Source of the DNA: Nemertoderma westbladi
Taxonomy: Eukaryota > Xenacoelomorpha > Nemertodermatida > Nemertodermatidae
Length of the DNA stretch: 64,000 nt
NCBI GenBank assembly: GCA_032718475.1
Contig: JAUCBJ010007298.1
Coordinates: 16,253 to 80,252, forward strand
Direction of reading: 5' to 3'
Shown here: positions 31,181 through 42,560 of the stretch, in pieces
Layout of the letters: each line of letters begins with the position of its first letter
Numbering within the stretch: position 1 is the stretch's first letter
Notes under the pieces: generated by a model
The model's database searches: none
Seen by the model: only the letters and a program-made list of their open reading frames with translations
What the model was told of the DNA's origin: nothing
Made by a program: the position numbers and the translations under genes

Positions 31181-33064
31181 CTATTTCGGCCCTCGCATTA
31201 TCCGCTGACGGCTGTGGGACACTCTCTGCCCCCCCCTCTCGCCGCTAACTCGCTGTTGTGGGGCTCTCGTAGCCCCCCCCCCCCACTCGCCACATCTAAC
31301 TTCGCTATCTCTCATCCCGCTACTATATCCCTCTCTAGTCGACACATCAACCCTACCGCGGTCGGGTCTATTCACCCCCGCCTCTCTCTCTGCTATTGCG
31401 TGGCCTACAAGGCCCTCTGCTCCCTGCCTACCGACTATGCGGCCTACCAGGCCCTCGCTGGGTCCATCCAACCCAGCCACTCCCTGCCTACCAACTACGT
31501 GGCCTACCAGGCCCTCGCTGGGTCCATCCAACCCAGCCACTCCCTGCCTACCAACTACGTGGCCTACCAGGCCCTCGCCGGGTCCATCCAACCCAGCCAC
31601 TCCCTGCCTACCAACTACGTGGCCTACCAGGCCCTCGCCGGGTCTACCTAACCCAGCCACTCCCTGCCTACCAACTACGTGGCCTACCTGGGCCCCATCT
31701 GTCTGGCCATACACGCCCGACGTGTTTTCATTAATAGCACCCGTATTGGGAATGGAATTAACTTGTTCGTTCGAAATAAAATCATTTGAATTATCTTGTA
31801 AATTCGGGCTTGGCTCATTAATTAAATTATTTGAATTATTATTATTTTGATTATTTGGATTATTTTGCGTAGCTACATTAATATTAGGATTATTTTCTAC
31901 ATTAATATTAGGAATGTTCTGATTTAAATTTAAATTACTACCACTAGGTAAAGTATTTCCTGCAATAAAGGTTTGATTAGAATCATCCCATACGGTACTA
32001 TTAATATTAACCACGTCTACTGTACCATTAACATTATTACCCCCCCCGCCCGTACGGTCACACCAGTTTTGGGTCTGTCGTGCGGTCCCTGTAAGTGGGG
32101 TATTAATAAATGTATCCACGGCCCCTGGCTCCTCTAAAATACTCGAGCCTGTCTCGCTCTCAGACGCCCCCGCCCGCACCAGTTGCAGCTCGTGCGTGCG
32201 TCTAACCCTATGTTCCCCAAGCTCACTTTGGCGTCTCTTTAATTCCTCATTGTCTCGCTCGGCTCCTGCCATTCTCCTCTCACACTCCCGCGTGTCCCGC
32301 TCAGCCAACTCTACTACTTTCCTAGCACTCTCCCTTCGCCTCGCTTCACGCTCCTTACGTTCACTTTCCTTTCTCGCCTCATGCTCCTTGCGTTCCGCCT
32401 CACGCTCTTTGCGTTCCTTTTCCTCCCTTGCCTCACGCTCCTTGCGTTCCTTTTCCTCCCTTGCCTCACACTCCTTGCGTTCCCTTTCTTCTCTCGCCTC
32501 ATGCTCCTTGCGTTCCGCCTCGTGCTCTTTGCGTTCCCTTTCCTCTCTCGCCTCACGCTCCCTACACTCCTTTTCCTCTATTTCCTCACACTCCCTAAGG
32601 CCTCTCAAAGCCCTTTCGGCCCTCTCTCCGGTTTCTCTAATCAATGCCGCTTCCCTCTCTAGCCGCATTCTCCCCTCCTCTAGCCGTTTATCCATTTCCC
32701 TCTGACCTTGCTCTATCAGCTCGAGATGGTACGCGGCACCTGCCTCTCTCACCAGTCTTTCTTTCGCGGAGGATGTAGCAGACTTATCGGTTACGACGGA
32801 CTCCCTCTGCCTTCCCGATCTACTAACTTTCCCCCTCCTCCCGGAACTCCCTCCGACCGACGAGGCTGAATCCTCGGGGTTAACCTCGGATTCGCCCCCT
32901 TCAGGTCTGTTCCAACCCATTAATTTTATACCCCGGGCATCAATCAAATATGGCCCTATGTACACTACACTAGGTTGTATACCCCCATGCCGCCATGAGT
33001 CATACAGTTCCTCGGCAACCTTTCTCGCTCTCTCCTCGGCCAATTCTCTCTGCCCGAAACGCAT
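31181..33064 (-). CDS. Element 2 gag-like coiled-coil protein
   Basis: 627 codons from the ATG at 33064; the frame is open for about 180 bp upstream (containing LLEEARKGKTIDEVKLK), so the true start may lie further up. After a short helical N-terminus comes a long Glu/Arg/Lys coiled coil (EREAREERERKEHEAERKEH-like, about residues 130-280). Then follow an Asn-rich low-complexity stretch (about 350-430) and four copies of a 20-residue Gly/Val/His repeat (GLVGHVVGRQGVAGLDGP). Position after the 5' LTR and coiled-coil content suggest a gag/particle role, but no gag domain was recognised. Confidence 0.6.
   Translation of the reverse strand: MRFGQRELAEERARKVAEELYDSWRHGGIQPSVVYIGPYLIDARGIKLMGWNRPEGGESEVNPEDSASSVGGSSGRRGKVSRSGRQRESVVTDKSATSSAKERLVREAGAAYHLELIEQGQREMDKRLEEGRMRLEREAALIRETGERAERALRGLRECEEIEEKECREREAREERERKEHEAERKEHEAREERERKECEAREEKERKEREAREEKERKEREAERKEHEARKESERKEREARRRESARKVVELAERDTRECERRMAGAERDNEELKRRQSELGEHRVRRTHELQLVRAGASESETGSSILEEPGAVDTFINTPLTGTARQTQNWCDRTGGGGNNVNGTVDVVNINSTVWDDSNQTFIAGNTLPSGSNLNLNQNIPNINVENNPNINVATQNNPNNQNNNNSNNLINEPSPNLQDNSNDFISNEQVNSIPNTGAINENTSGVYGQTDGAQVGHVVGRQGVAGLGRPGEGLVGHVVGRQGVAGLDGPGEGLVGHVVGRQGVAGLDGPSEGLVGHVVGRQGVAGLDGPSEGLVGRIVGRQGAEGLVGHAIAEREAGVNRPDRGRVDVSTREGYSSGMRDSEVRCGEWGGGATRAPQQRVSGERGGQRVSHSRQRIMRGPK
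31441..31690 (-). repeat. 60-bp coding minisatellite
   Basis: Just over four copies with a period of exactly 60 bp (20 codons) keep the gag-like frame open. Copies differ by one to a few bases, so the array is young or homogenised. Confidence 0.95.
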
Positions 33065-33089
33065 TAGATAGTATAAATGTCTGTCCGAC

Positions 33090-33664
33090 TTACCTAGTCC
33101 TGACTTCAGTTTTACCTCGTCTATCGTTTTCCCCTTTCTGGCCTCCTCTAGTAGTCTCCGGGTCGCGTTGTAGGCCCGTCGACGTCCTCGTCGCCGACCT
33201 CTCGTCCGTCTCTCCGGGTTCGACGTCGTACCGGCGGCCCCACCGTCGCCGTTCCGGCGGGCCGTCCGTCGCCCTCGGCCTGTGGCTGGCCGGCGACATC
33301 GGTATCGACACCTCTGTCGTCTCTCCGGGTCCTTCCTCGTACCGTCGGCCCCACTGTCGCCGTCTCGGTGGGCCGTTCGTCGCTCTCGGCCTGTGGCTGG
33401 CCGGCGACACCGGTGTGTCGACCCCCGTCCCGTGTCGACTCGTCTCCTTCTCCCTCGAGCTCGTTCTCTCTATCCTCCGACTCGATTCCCCCTCCTCTCG
33501 ACTCGGCTTCTGACTCCAGACGGTCCCCCTCATCTTGAACTTCCGGATCGCCCGTTATCGATGGCTCCGGCGTCGTGGGCCTATACCACCTGGTCGCAGG
33601 CCTCGCGGATCGTTTGTTCTTCGTCCGGGGTCCGCGTCGGTGTTATTTCTCCCGACTGACTCAT
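33090..33664 (-). CDS. Element 2 leader ORFs / gag N-terminus
   Basis: An ATG at 33664, 70 bp after the 5' LTR, opens 27 codons (MSQSGEITPTRTPDEEQ...) to a TAG. A second ORF from the ATG at 33533 runs 147 codons to 33090 and contains two copies of a 37-residue Pro/Arg-rich repeat (SPASHRPRAT, then WGRRY). The coiled-coil protein follows in another frame with overlap. These were probably one gag-like N-terminal region, now frame-broken. No domain was recognised. Confidence 0.4.
33208..33430 (-). repeat. 111-bp tandem duplication in the leader ORF
   Basis: Two copies, anchored by GTCTCTCCGGGT at 33209 and 33320, encode a 37-residue repeat. A period of a multiple of three preserves the frame. 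Confidence 0.85.
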
Positions 33665-33733
33665 CTCTGTTTATCTCTAGATTGGTGGCTGGTGGTTACT
33701 GAGTTTATCTAGGGCGGCAGCTGGTTTAGTTAC

Positions 33734-34294
33734 TGTGACGGGATCCAAGAGGGATCCCGGTTTATCCGGTTTTAGTTCACGCGTCCCCGCCGTGTATAAA
33801 GAGTGAATAAGTTCGTGCTGTTTGTCGTATATAATATGATATGCAGATATAGATATAGATATAGATATAGATATAGATATAGATATAGATATATTGTCGT
33901 ATACGGAAGGCGGGATACGGTAACTAAAGTCCCGGTCCTTCCCTATCTAAAACTATGCAACCTAATCTAGCACCGGTATTGCACTGAGATAACTGAATTG
34001 GTATGATTACTGCCAAGTGGCTATATTGCACAGTTGGCCTTGTTACTCTACCTAATCGATGCCTTTCCCCCCTCTGATTGGTTGATACCCTTGTTGGCGC
34101 CCTTTGGAGTGTTCCCGTTCACTCCACCTATTCTCTCTGGGTTAGGGGTTTGGCCCCTGACCCTCATTGTGTGCTTCTCCTTCCCATTCTTATTGGGATG
34201 CCACGAGTTGGTTAATTACCCAATCTCGTGGCTCCCAATATTGCTTATCGGCTTATAACTTTATGGGGTGTTAGCGGGATTGAATAAGCTAACA
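33734..34294 (-). repeat. Element 2 5' LTR (561 bp)
   Basis: Matches 26316-26846 with about five substitutions and a 30-bp expansion of (GATATA)n at 33850-33892. The bases just inside (GTAACTAAACCAGC in element sense) are not a TGG-type primer site. Confidence 0.95.
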
Positions 34295-34299
34295 CCGTT
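34295..34299. other. Target-site duplication CCGTT, right
   Basis: Matches 26311-26315. Confidence 0.9.
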
Positions 34300-35257
34300 G
34301 GTGTAATGAGACCGACTATTCGTTTTATACCTGTACCGTTTTCAGTGTGGATATTGTGGGGTGAAGGAACACCGTAGTTCGAAGTGTCAGCTGCGCAATG
34401 ACGCCTTTCAGAACCATAGCGCCAACTTACTTCGAGAGATATTGGATAAGTGGGAAGACGCGGCGGATTACCATATTCAGGCCCAGATGAGGTAGCTGCC
34501 ATTTAAGGCGGGCAACGAATTCTGGGCAGTGGATCCTTCACATGTGGCGTACGAGCCCTACCTACAGTCGCTACCTCAGTATCAAGAATTAATGCTAACC
34601 TCTCAAGACCTTCCACGGAACACCGGAGTTGTGGTGATCAGGTCATACTTCAGACAGCTTAATATGGACAATAAATATACCTGGAACTTTATCGCTATTT
34701 GCGATAGAATTACTAACGGAATATTCTCGGAGACAAGGAAGGTGGTGTGTGCGCGAGGCGATTGGAGGATGGCGACCATCCAGTACAGGAACAAATTCCT
34801 GTTGACCCACGTTCGTCTAGGGTCATTGACCGCCGAACGAATAGCAGAGCAGCAGGCTGATGCGCCCACCACAACAACAGCCGGAGCTCATGGCTCACGG
34901 CAAGGAGCTGATGGAGTGGTCCTTAGTAAGTGTCAAGCGAAAGACGCTCAATACCACGAAATCATAGACACTCAGCGGCTGCAACGCAACGCGCAGGGGG
35001 CGTCCGAAAGGGCGCGCGTACAATTACAGAAGGAGGAGTTGGCGGAGGCGCCCGCAGCGACGCGGCAAATCAGACGAGGCCAAGGGAGGAGCGTCAGTCG
35101 GGAACTAGTTGGCGCTCAAGAGTCATCCTCATCGCCGGTCCCAGGAAGCAACGCCTCAAGAACGTCATCATTGGAATCCACCGGAGGTAGACTAGTGTAT
35201 CTGCAAAGGGGGCGGAAAAGAGGAGCGAGCCCGAGAGACCCAGGAGCCAGCCAATGA
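34300..35257 (+). pseudogene. Element 3 zinc-knuckle protein, 3' part
   Basis: Reading resumes from 26315 in frame. Cys motifs of the second knuckle (...ICR, WCNETDYSFYTC) are followed, after a frame break near 34345, by a clear third knuckle CGYCGVKEHRSSKC and helix text to a TAG at about 34496. A further ORF (34529-35257) begins MDPSHVAYEPYLQSLPQYQ, contains YFRQLNMDNKYTWNFI and ends in a basic, Ser-rich tail (GRKRGASPRD). The order knuckles, YLxS...Y-x-R...N...FI block, basic tail matches 61465-62469. The gene is broken by at least two indels/stops and by element 2. Confidence 0.6.
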
Positions 35258-36527
35258 TGCCACATAACATCAAGGAGCGACAAACTATAAACATATACAT
35301 CATCATCGCTCGGATGTATATTGCATGCTTTAATTATATATCCGACTGGACTCATATACACATATAGTCATATTCATTTTAAAATTTATTGAAGGACGAA
35401 AGCGGAAGGAGGCTCAGGAGGTGATTGGAGAGACAAACCTGCGGGTTTGGCTTACTCCTTTCACCTGCCTGAGCAATATTGTGTTTTTTATATTAAGTAA
35501 ATGTCCCAAACGAAAGAAATTATCACGTCATTTTATATTTAGTTTGATTATCGGCCTTTAAACGCAATAATATTTAGTTAACCAAATTAGCCTTAATGGA
35601 TTGTTAATTTGTAAATACATGAAAGAAGCAATATTTTGTAATTTAATTTGTATGTAGTAATCATTATGCAATAACAGTAGCAATATTTTTGTAATTTAAT
35701 TTGTATGTAATAATCATTATGCAATATAAATGGCAATATTTGTACGTAATTATTATTAGAACCGAGTTATTTGATTTATTTGAAAGTAAATTTATTTGTT
35801 ATTTCACATCGCCCTATTTCTTCTACAATTGGAGGGAAACATTACTTGTTTTCCCTTGGAGCGGTGTTACGATATATGGCACTGTGTACTAGAACAGCCC
35901 ATTATACAGTACAGAGCGATTAGATAAATTATATCGATGTGCGACATTCGTTAGATAGGGAAAATAAAATACACGAGTTTATATTATTCATCCGATGTTG
36001 TACAGTATGTAGTCTTGCGTATGTTTTTTTTTATAATAAAACCTTAGTACATACATTTCTGGTGGCAAACTTTCATAAAACTTTAATATGAATTTGCCGT
36101 TTATTGATATTGACCGAACCTAATGCATATTTGTACTAATTTCTTTTATATTTCTCAACAAACTGGCGTTGTACTAAATTTATGCTAAATGTGCTTTAAT
36201 AATCACGAAATTAATGCTACGGCCATAAACCTATACGCCCATCCGACACAGATTCATTACCATGTAATAATTTGAGAAATGGGGGAAGCAAGGATCACAA
36301 TCCGGCTCTCTCTTTGGCCTAGCAATTTTAGGTTGGACCAATGATATAATCATTGCGTCATACCTATATTTTACTCAGTGTAACTTTTTTCAGTCTTTGG
36401 TGTATTAGTACACCGGTACAGCGGTACTGTGCACGTGTTAGTTTGATTTAAATGTTTTTAATCTTCTTGCTTGTTGATTCTGCTAATGCAATATGTTATA
36501 TGCAATATGTATAATGCAATTGTTAAC
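35258..36527. other. Non-coding, AT-rich; hairpin and short tandem duplication
   Basis: No supported gene. At 35412-35475 a nested hairpin pairs GCTCAGG...CCTGAGC with inner stems (GGAG/CTCC, AAACC/GGTTT). It may belong to the 3' end of element 3. At 35636-35755 a roughly 62-bp block (GTAATTTAATTTGTATGTA...ATCATTATGCAATA) is tandemly duplicated. Confidence 0.6.
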
Positions 36528-38110
36528 GCAATAATTTTTATTGTCCATTTTTATCCTTTTTTTGTCAATTTTTTTTTATTTTTTATGTCATCCAAAAGTC
36601 TAATGTTAGGTTCCATGCTACCGGTTTCTCTACTGCTGTTCTCTCAGGCTATCAGTACCGGTTAGTATATATATATAGCACTATTTTGCTGTATTGTATG
36701 TACAGATGTAGGTATAAAGCAGGTATTTCTGTATTTTAGTACCGGTACCGGCACTGGTACTGCTATAGGCCTACTGTGTAGCCTACCATTTAAATACGGT
36801 AATGGTAGGCCTACCGGTTGTGCTAATAAATTTTAAATAATTGATAGGCGAAACTGGATTGCAGGATTGTGGAAAATGTGGATATACCTTTCACATAATT
36901 TAGGCCTTACTGTATTAGTTTTATAATCAATAATGGATCATGACTACTGTCTGAGTAGTGTTACGGATAGCGGCTCCACTACTTCCAACAGCACAGAAGG
37001 CCCGCCTCTGTAACCTGCCCCTTTCCCTCAATTAGTTAAATGATCGTTTATTGTTTTGGTTAGAAAATCCCGTCTCTGTAACCTGCTCCTTTCCCTCAAT
37101 TAGTTAAATGATCGTTTATTGTTTTGGTTAGAAAATCCCGTCTCTGTAACCTGCTCCTTTCCCTGATTTGGTAAAGTGACTGTTTATTGTTTTGGTTAGA
37201 AAATCCCGCCTCTGTAACCTGCTCCTTTCCCTCAATTGGTAATGTTATCGTTTATTGTTTTGGTTAGAAAATCCCGCCTCTGTAACCTGCTCCTTTCCCT
37301 CAATTAGTTAAATGATCGTTTATTGTTTTGGTTAGAAAATCCCGTCTCTGTAACCTGCTCCTTTCCCTGATTTGGTAAAGTGACTGTTTATTGTTTTGGT
37401 TAGAAAATCCCGCCTCTGTAACCTGCTCCTTTCCCTCAATTAGTTTAAGTGATCGTTTATTGTTTTGGTTAGGAAATCCCGCCTCTGTAACCTGCTCCTT
37501 TCCCTCAATTGGTAATGTTATCGTTTATTGTTTTGGTTAGAAAATCCCGCCTCTGTAACCTGCTCCTTTCTCTCAATTGGTAATGTTATCGTTTATTGTT
37601 TTGGTTAGAAAATCCCGTCTCTGTAACCTGCTCCTTTCCCTCAATTAGTTAAATGATCGTTTATTGTTTTGGTTAGAAAATCCCGTCTCTGTAACCTGCT
37701 CCTTTCCCTGATTTGGTAAAGTGACTGTTTATTGTTTTGGTTAGAAAACTCGGCCTTAACCTGCTCCTTTCCATCAATTGGTAATTGTTTTTGGCTATAA
37801 AATGAGTGTTTTGCTACGTCATGTGGTAATCGATTATCGACAACAACCACAAACTATTAAATATAGAGTCTTTTTACCACAGGCGCATATGGAAATCTAT
37901 CTCATAGTCTATAAATCATGGAATCATGGAATGTTTTGGCACAGGCATAGTGAAATCAACTGTCTGACAGTCCAGAAATCAGCAGTCTGACAGTTTGAAG
38001 AAATACATACATAAAAAGTGACAATAAAAGTCATTAAATGGACAACAAAAGTCATTATGCATAATTCGTAAAAAAAGTGACAAAAAAAGTCAAATAAATT
38101 GACAAAGAAA
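36528..38110 (+). mobile_element. Repeat element X, copy 1 (TIR-like, non-coding)
   Basis: Matches the split copy at 52264-52401 plus 58064-59212. In order: a T-rich end with TTTTATTGTCC, a block GTTAGGTTCCATGCTACCGG, a TACCGGTACCGGCAC/TAGGCCTACTG block, the 68-bp satellite, then a unique tail with CTGTCTGACAGTCC palindromes and GACAACAAAAGTCATTAAA at the end. The end, reversed, resembles the start, so imperfect terminal inverted repeats are likely. No ORF. Best guess: a non-autonomous DNA transposon carrying an internal minisatellite. Confidence 0.6.
36995..37765 (+). repeat. 68-bp satellite array, about 11 copies
   Basis: The unit AAAATCCCGCCTCTGTAACC...CTCAATTAGTTAAATGATCG...TTATTGTTTTGGTTAG repeats with period 68 and small variants (Tctctg/Cctctg, TTGGTAATGTTATCG). 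Confidence 0.95.
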
Positions 38111-38717
38111 ATCACTGCCAATTGTTAATGCTGATTTCTACTGTTACTTCTTTTGATTACAACTTCGAATAATCTTCTTGCATTGACTTTTAATTTCTCT
38201 AATCTTTGTGATTGCGATGTAGTGAATTTTCCCTTTCAACTGTCAGACTGTTTGTAAATGCATGCGCTGATACGGTAACTATTTGCTTTAGCATGAAGGG
38301 CTAAGGGTACCGGTAGGCGTAGCGGGCGCACCGTGGAAGCGACGGAAGGAGGAGTGGAGGATCCAATGTGGGGCAACGCTGGCGGGGGGCTAGCAGTTAT
38401 GGTCAGGCTAATCAATTAAGGACCGGGGACCGGTCGTCAATACAGTATTTGGGGGCTGACGATCCAGACTTCGTCTCAACTTTACAGTACTAGGGTAGTA
38501 ATAGCGGATTTAGTTAGGAGGCCTGCGTGTGGCTTGGGTGGCCTATACCTCTTACACTGACCAATGTACTAGCACTACTAGCTGACTAGCGCTGTCGATA
38601 GCACTACCAGCTCTGTTGCTAACACTATTTTGTGTTGTGTTGCTGAAGATTGCCTGATGCTTGAATGTAAATGTTTAGATAGGCACTACCTTTCTTGATT
38701 GTTTTCTATTCCGCCAG
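38111..38717. other. Unassigned non-coding spacer
   Basis: No ORF or repeat match was found apart from a CAACTGTCAGACTG block similar to the element X tail. Confidence 0.5.
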
Positions 38718-41700
38718 TCAGGTCAGGTCAGGTATTCTAGGTCATTGATTAAGAAAACTTGCCACCTCCGTGCAGCCTAAAGGAGGTGCCACCTGTAACT
38801 GCATAGACCCTCTTACTAGGGCAAATCTGGTCCTGTAACTAGGACCCCCTTCGTTCTGGGATAAGGACGCCCTTGGTCCTGGATTAAGGACCCATATACT
38901 TGGCTGCAGGGGTATATGGCCTGACCAGGCAGATGGTGATCTACCAATGGCTGGTCAGGAGTAGAGTGTTCTCATGTCCACTCTGAGAGCACTTCACCGC
39001 GACCTGCACCTGGCAGCAAGGGTACAGGGCATGACCCAGCAGATGAGCTGCAACAGCCAATGGTGGGTCATGTGCGCCAGAGTAGATAGGGTGATGGGCC
39101 TCATATCTGACTCCATTGCGACACCCACCCTGTGGAATGGCAAACCAGGGTGTGGTATTTGCCCCGAGAGCTGACTCGGCAAAAAAGCACCCCCCAACCC
39201 CCACTATGGATTACATTAGCAATGCGGAGGTCCGGCCACTAGAGGCCAGTGGAATTACCGGACACAATCAGCCTCACAGGCGTCAGTTAACTCCTGACCG
39301 GCTGCCTGTCTCACCCCCTACTGGAGAGAGAGCAGCCAACAATTCTTTGAGTCCCTTTCCTGATGACCTTTCTGGCCCAAACCCTGGGTCACCAGGAAGG
39401 CCAGATTGTGATGGGGAGAGGGATTCTGGAGTTGGAGGCTACTCTCATGTTCCACCCCGACCAACAAAGCCATCGGTGAATCTGAGGCAAGTCACAAGAC
39501 TAGCCTCAGTAAACACCCTAACACTCGGGTCCCCAATGCGACAAGGTGAGCTGCTGCCTTGGCAGATAAGCTTTCTCTTAGCGCAGTGGGTGTTCAAGAG
39601 CACCGAATGCAGACTGGACAGACTGATGAGGTTCTGATTAAGGACATGGGGGGCGGTTGGCGACTCGCCCACGCGTCAGCAGATGATAGTGGCAATGGTG
39701 GAATTGGTCTATTGATGAATCCAACTGCACATGCAGCATTGGACAAAATAGACCAAATCTCTAACCGCATCATCCGTTGCCACTTCTCATATTCTGGAAG
39801 ACTGGCTAAGAAGTTTCCTAAGGTGGTTCTGATTGTGTGCTACTCTCCAACTAGTGTTGCCCCTGTAGAGGAGGTGGAAAATTTCTACCACAATCTACAA
39901 GCAGCTACTGATGGAGTGGATCAGCATGCATTCTTAACATTCCTGGGAGACTTTAATGCAAGTCTGCATCAATCACCTACATCGCCCTGGGTCTATAGCA
40001 ATAGTGTTAACCGAAATTCTGTCCATCTTCAGGATTTTATCTCTGGAAATGTATTGTTTTCGGCTGGAACCCAGTTCAAGAAGTGAACTGGAAAGCTATG
40101 GACTCATAGTGGACCCAGTGGTCACAAGTCCTAGATAGACCATATTGTGTTTCGTAGGAAATACAGGTCTATACAAGACTGTAATGCATTTACACTTCGA
40201 CCCTTCTCCACTGATCACCGCCTTATTGTGGCCAAGGTAAGACTTAGTCTGCGTGCTAGCAGAACAACGAAATCTGCCTTGCCGCGGCATGACTGGTCCT
40301 CTCTGATGCAACAGCCAAGTGTGAGATCCAGCTTCACACTACAGCTGAGCAACAGGTATGAGGCTCTTGCCTCTGAGGCGGCAGATCACTGTGAGGGCTA
40401 TACTGCCTTTACAGAAGCAGTTAAGTTAGCAGCTGCAGATACAGTTCCTGTATACCCTCGAAACAGGAAAAGGGCCCCCTGGACTGACAACAAAATTCAG
40501 AAGTGCCGAAATGACCTTCATAAGGCGCAGAAAGAGTCCCGACTCAAACAGACTACAGCGACCAAGAATGCAGTTAAGGCTGCATCTAGGTCCCTGAACA
40601 GGCAGTACTCTGCTAATCTACAGGAGCTAATAAACCAACAGGTTGATGCCATCAATGATGCTGACGACAGCAGGCAATCATCCCAGGCATGGAAATCGAT
40701 CAATCTGCTTACTGGGCGGAAAAGCCAACCAACCACCAAGGTTAAGGCTGAATCACCAGCCGATCGCCTCAATGGTTGGAAAGCCCACTTTGAAAAGCTC
40801 CTCAATAATGACAGGGTATTGCCTGATAACTTTATAGAAGTAAAAGTGTCTGAGTCTGTACTCCCAGATATTCCCATTGGCGATATCTCCTTTGCAGAAG
40901 TGAAGGCTGCTGCAAAGAGCATTAAGACCAATCGTGCCAGTGGAGTAGATGGTGTTCCCCCTGAGGTCTTTAAAATACCTGAGTGTTTAAAGCTCATCTA
41001 TCCCATCATAGTAGACATGTACCGAACAACTAGAGTCCCACAAGAAATGAAAACAAATAAGTTGGTGCCAGTTCCCAAGAAGGGCAACCTAACACTCTAT
41101 GGTTCTTTTCGGGGAATCTCATTGATCTCGATTGCTGCAAAGCTATACAATAGGATTCTATTAAATCGCATCAGGGATCCCATTGAGAGACTGTTCCGTG
41201 GAAATCAGAATGGGTTCCGTAAAGGTCGTGGGACCATGGAGCCCATTTTGGCACTTAGAAGGATAATTGAAGAGTTATCAAAAAAGAAAGACAGGCATCT
41301 GGCTGTTATCTTTGTTGACTTCTTCAAGGCCTTTGATTCAGTCTCTCGCTCACGTTGTTCAGCATACTTTCATTATATGGGATTCCTGATGAAATTATTG
41401 CAGCAATCAGATCAGAAATTATTGCAGCAATCAGATCAGTATACGATGGTTCGACAACATTTGTGTCTACTGTTGATGGTGACACAGAACCATTTGAAGT
41501 GTTATGGGGCGTCCTCCAAGAAGACACACTTGCACCATTCTTGTTCATTATTGTGGTTGACTATGTTCTACGCATGTCCTTAGATCATTATAATGATGAT
41601 GGGGTGATGATAACTCCACCTACTGGCTCCAGAAGTCGAGGAAATCCTGCCAAGTACCTAACTGATCTAGACTTTGCTGATGACTTAGGAGTTCTCTCAG

Positions 41701-42492
41701 AATCATTAGAGGGAGCCCAACGGCTCCTCAGCTCATTAGAACATGCTGCTTCTAGTGTTGGTCTTTTTATTAACTCCAGAAAGACCAAAATTCTGACAGT
41801 TAACTTTGAAAGTCCTCAGCAAGTCTCTGATCGGATGAGCATAAGATCAAAGGATGGTATGCTTGATCATGTGGACGACTTCTGTTACCTGGGATCATGG
41901 ATCCGGAAGTCAGGTGAGGACCTTCGAACACGTAAGGGAAAGGCATGGGCAGCCTTGAATAGGCTTTCCAGGATTTGGAAGTCACTGAGAATTAATCGGA
42001 AACTTAAGGTCCGATTATTTAGAGCAGCAGTAGTTCCAGTACTCCTCTACGGGAGTCCATGCTGGGCTCTAACTGCTGAGGACACCAAATCTCTGGATGG
42101 CACATTCACAAGAATGCTACGCCGGGTTCATTGTGTCAAGTACAATGCACACATCTCCAACCAGACACTATATAACACTGGAGGTGTCTCATTGGTTCCC
42201 CCAAGCTTGACACTAGAACAAAATCGCCTACGCTTTGCAGGACATTGCTTTCGCCGTGAGGACCAGCCAGTGCATAATCTTGTACTTTGGCAGCCTCATG
42301 GAGTGAATAAGCATGGTGGACAGCCCATGACTTTCTTGAGACGCATCTTAAAGGACACTGGCCTTAAAGATGCGGATGACCTAGCAAATGTCATGGGTGA
42401 TAGGGAGTTGTGGCGGTGCAATTTTGTTGACAAGCCGGCACAACATTCTTAAAAATGCAGCTGCAATGCAGCATGCCGATCCTAGTAGTAGT
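38718..42492 (+). mobile_element. Full-length RTE-like non-LTR retrotransposon, copy 2
   Basis: Nearly identical to 772-4541 in the opposite orientation, from the AGGTC repeats at the 5' end to CCTAGTAGTAGTATG at the 3' end. I could not find a clear target duplication. Followed by a partial second 3' end (42561-42632). Confidence 0.92.
39206..42452 (+). pseudogene. RTE-like ORF, copy 2, several breaks
   Basis: Same protein as 819-3912: endonuclease (VGVQEHR, FLGDFNAS), then RT with VIFVDFFKAFDS and LDFADDLGVL. Breaks: a frameshift near 39550-39560 (AGCTGCTGCC against the other copy), a stop after GTQFKK at 40084, and an indel near 40590. A 24-bp tandem duplication (GAAATTATTGCAGCAATCAG...) at 41391-41438, next to another frame change at 41355, is a further defect. 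An ATG at 39206 (MDYISNAEV) lies upstream of the ATG that copy 1 uses. Copy 1 lacks the ATTT duplication's counterpart here, so this copy shows the original frame at that point. Confidence 0.88.
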
Positions 42493-42560
42493 ATGGATAA
42501 ATAGTCCTAATACTAATATAATTGTTATGGATAAATAGTCCTAATACTATTATGAAAGGA

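Larger units (their letters stand above)
26316..34294 (-). mobile_element. Element 2: complete 8-kb LTR element without reverse transcriptase
   Basis: Direct repeats of 531 bp (26316-26846) and 561 bp (33734-34294) are flanked by CCGTT. They differ at about five sites plus the copy number of a GATATA microsatellite. Element sense is minus: the polypurine tract TGGGGGGGAG precedes the left LTR in that sense, and all long ORFs run that way. ORFs in order: N-terminal gag-like (33664-33090), coiled-coil gag-like (33064-31181), unknown (31041-30076), exonuclease-like (30039-28777), zinc-knuckle (28651-27551). No RT, RNase H or integrase motif was found, so it is coding yet non-autonomous. It inserted into a related element's zinc-knuckle gene. 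Confidence 0.93.

Noticed and set aside
31214-31850. Plus-strand Pro/Thr-rich ORFs over the 60-bp minisatellite
   Set aside because: Antisense shadows of the repeat in the minus-strand gag-like gene; the period of 60 keeps all frames open.
32196-32705. Plus-strand Ser/Leu-rich ORF
   Set aside because: Antisense of the Glu/Arg/Lys coiled coil in the minus-strand gene.
36995-37765. CRISPR-like array
   Set aside because: The whole 68-bp unit repeats with no unique spacers, in an animal genome; it is a satellite.
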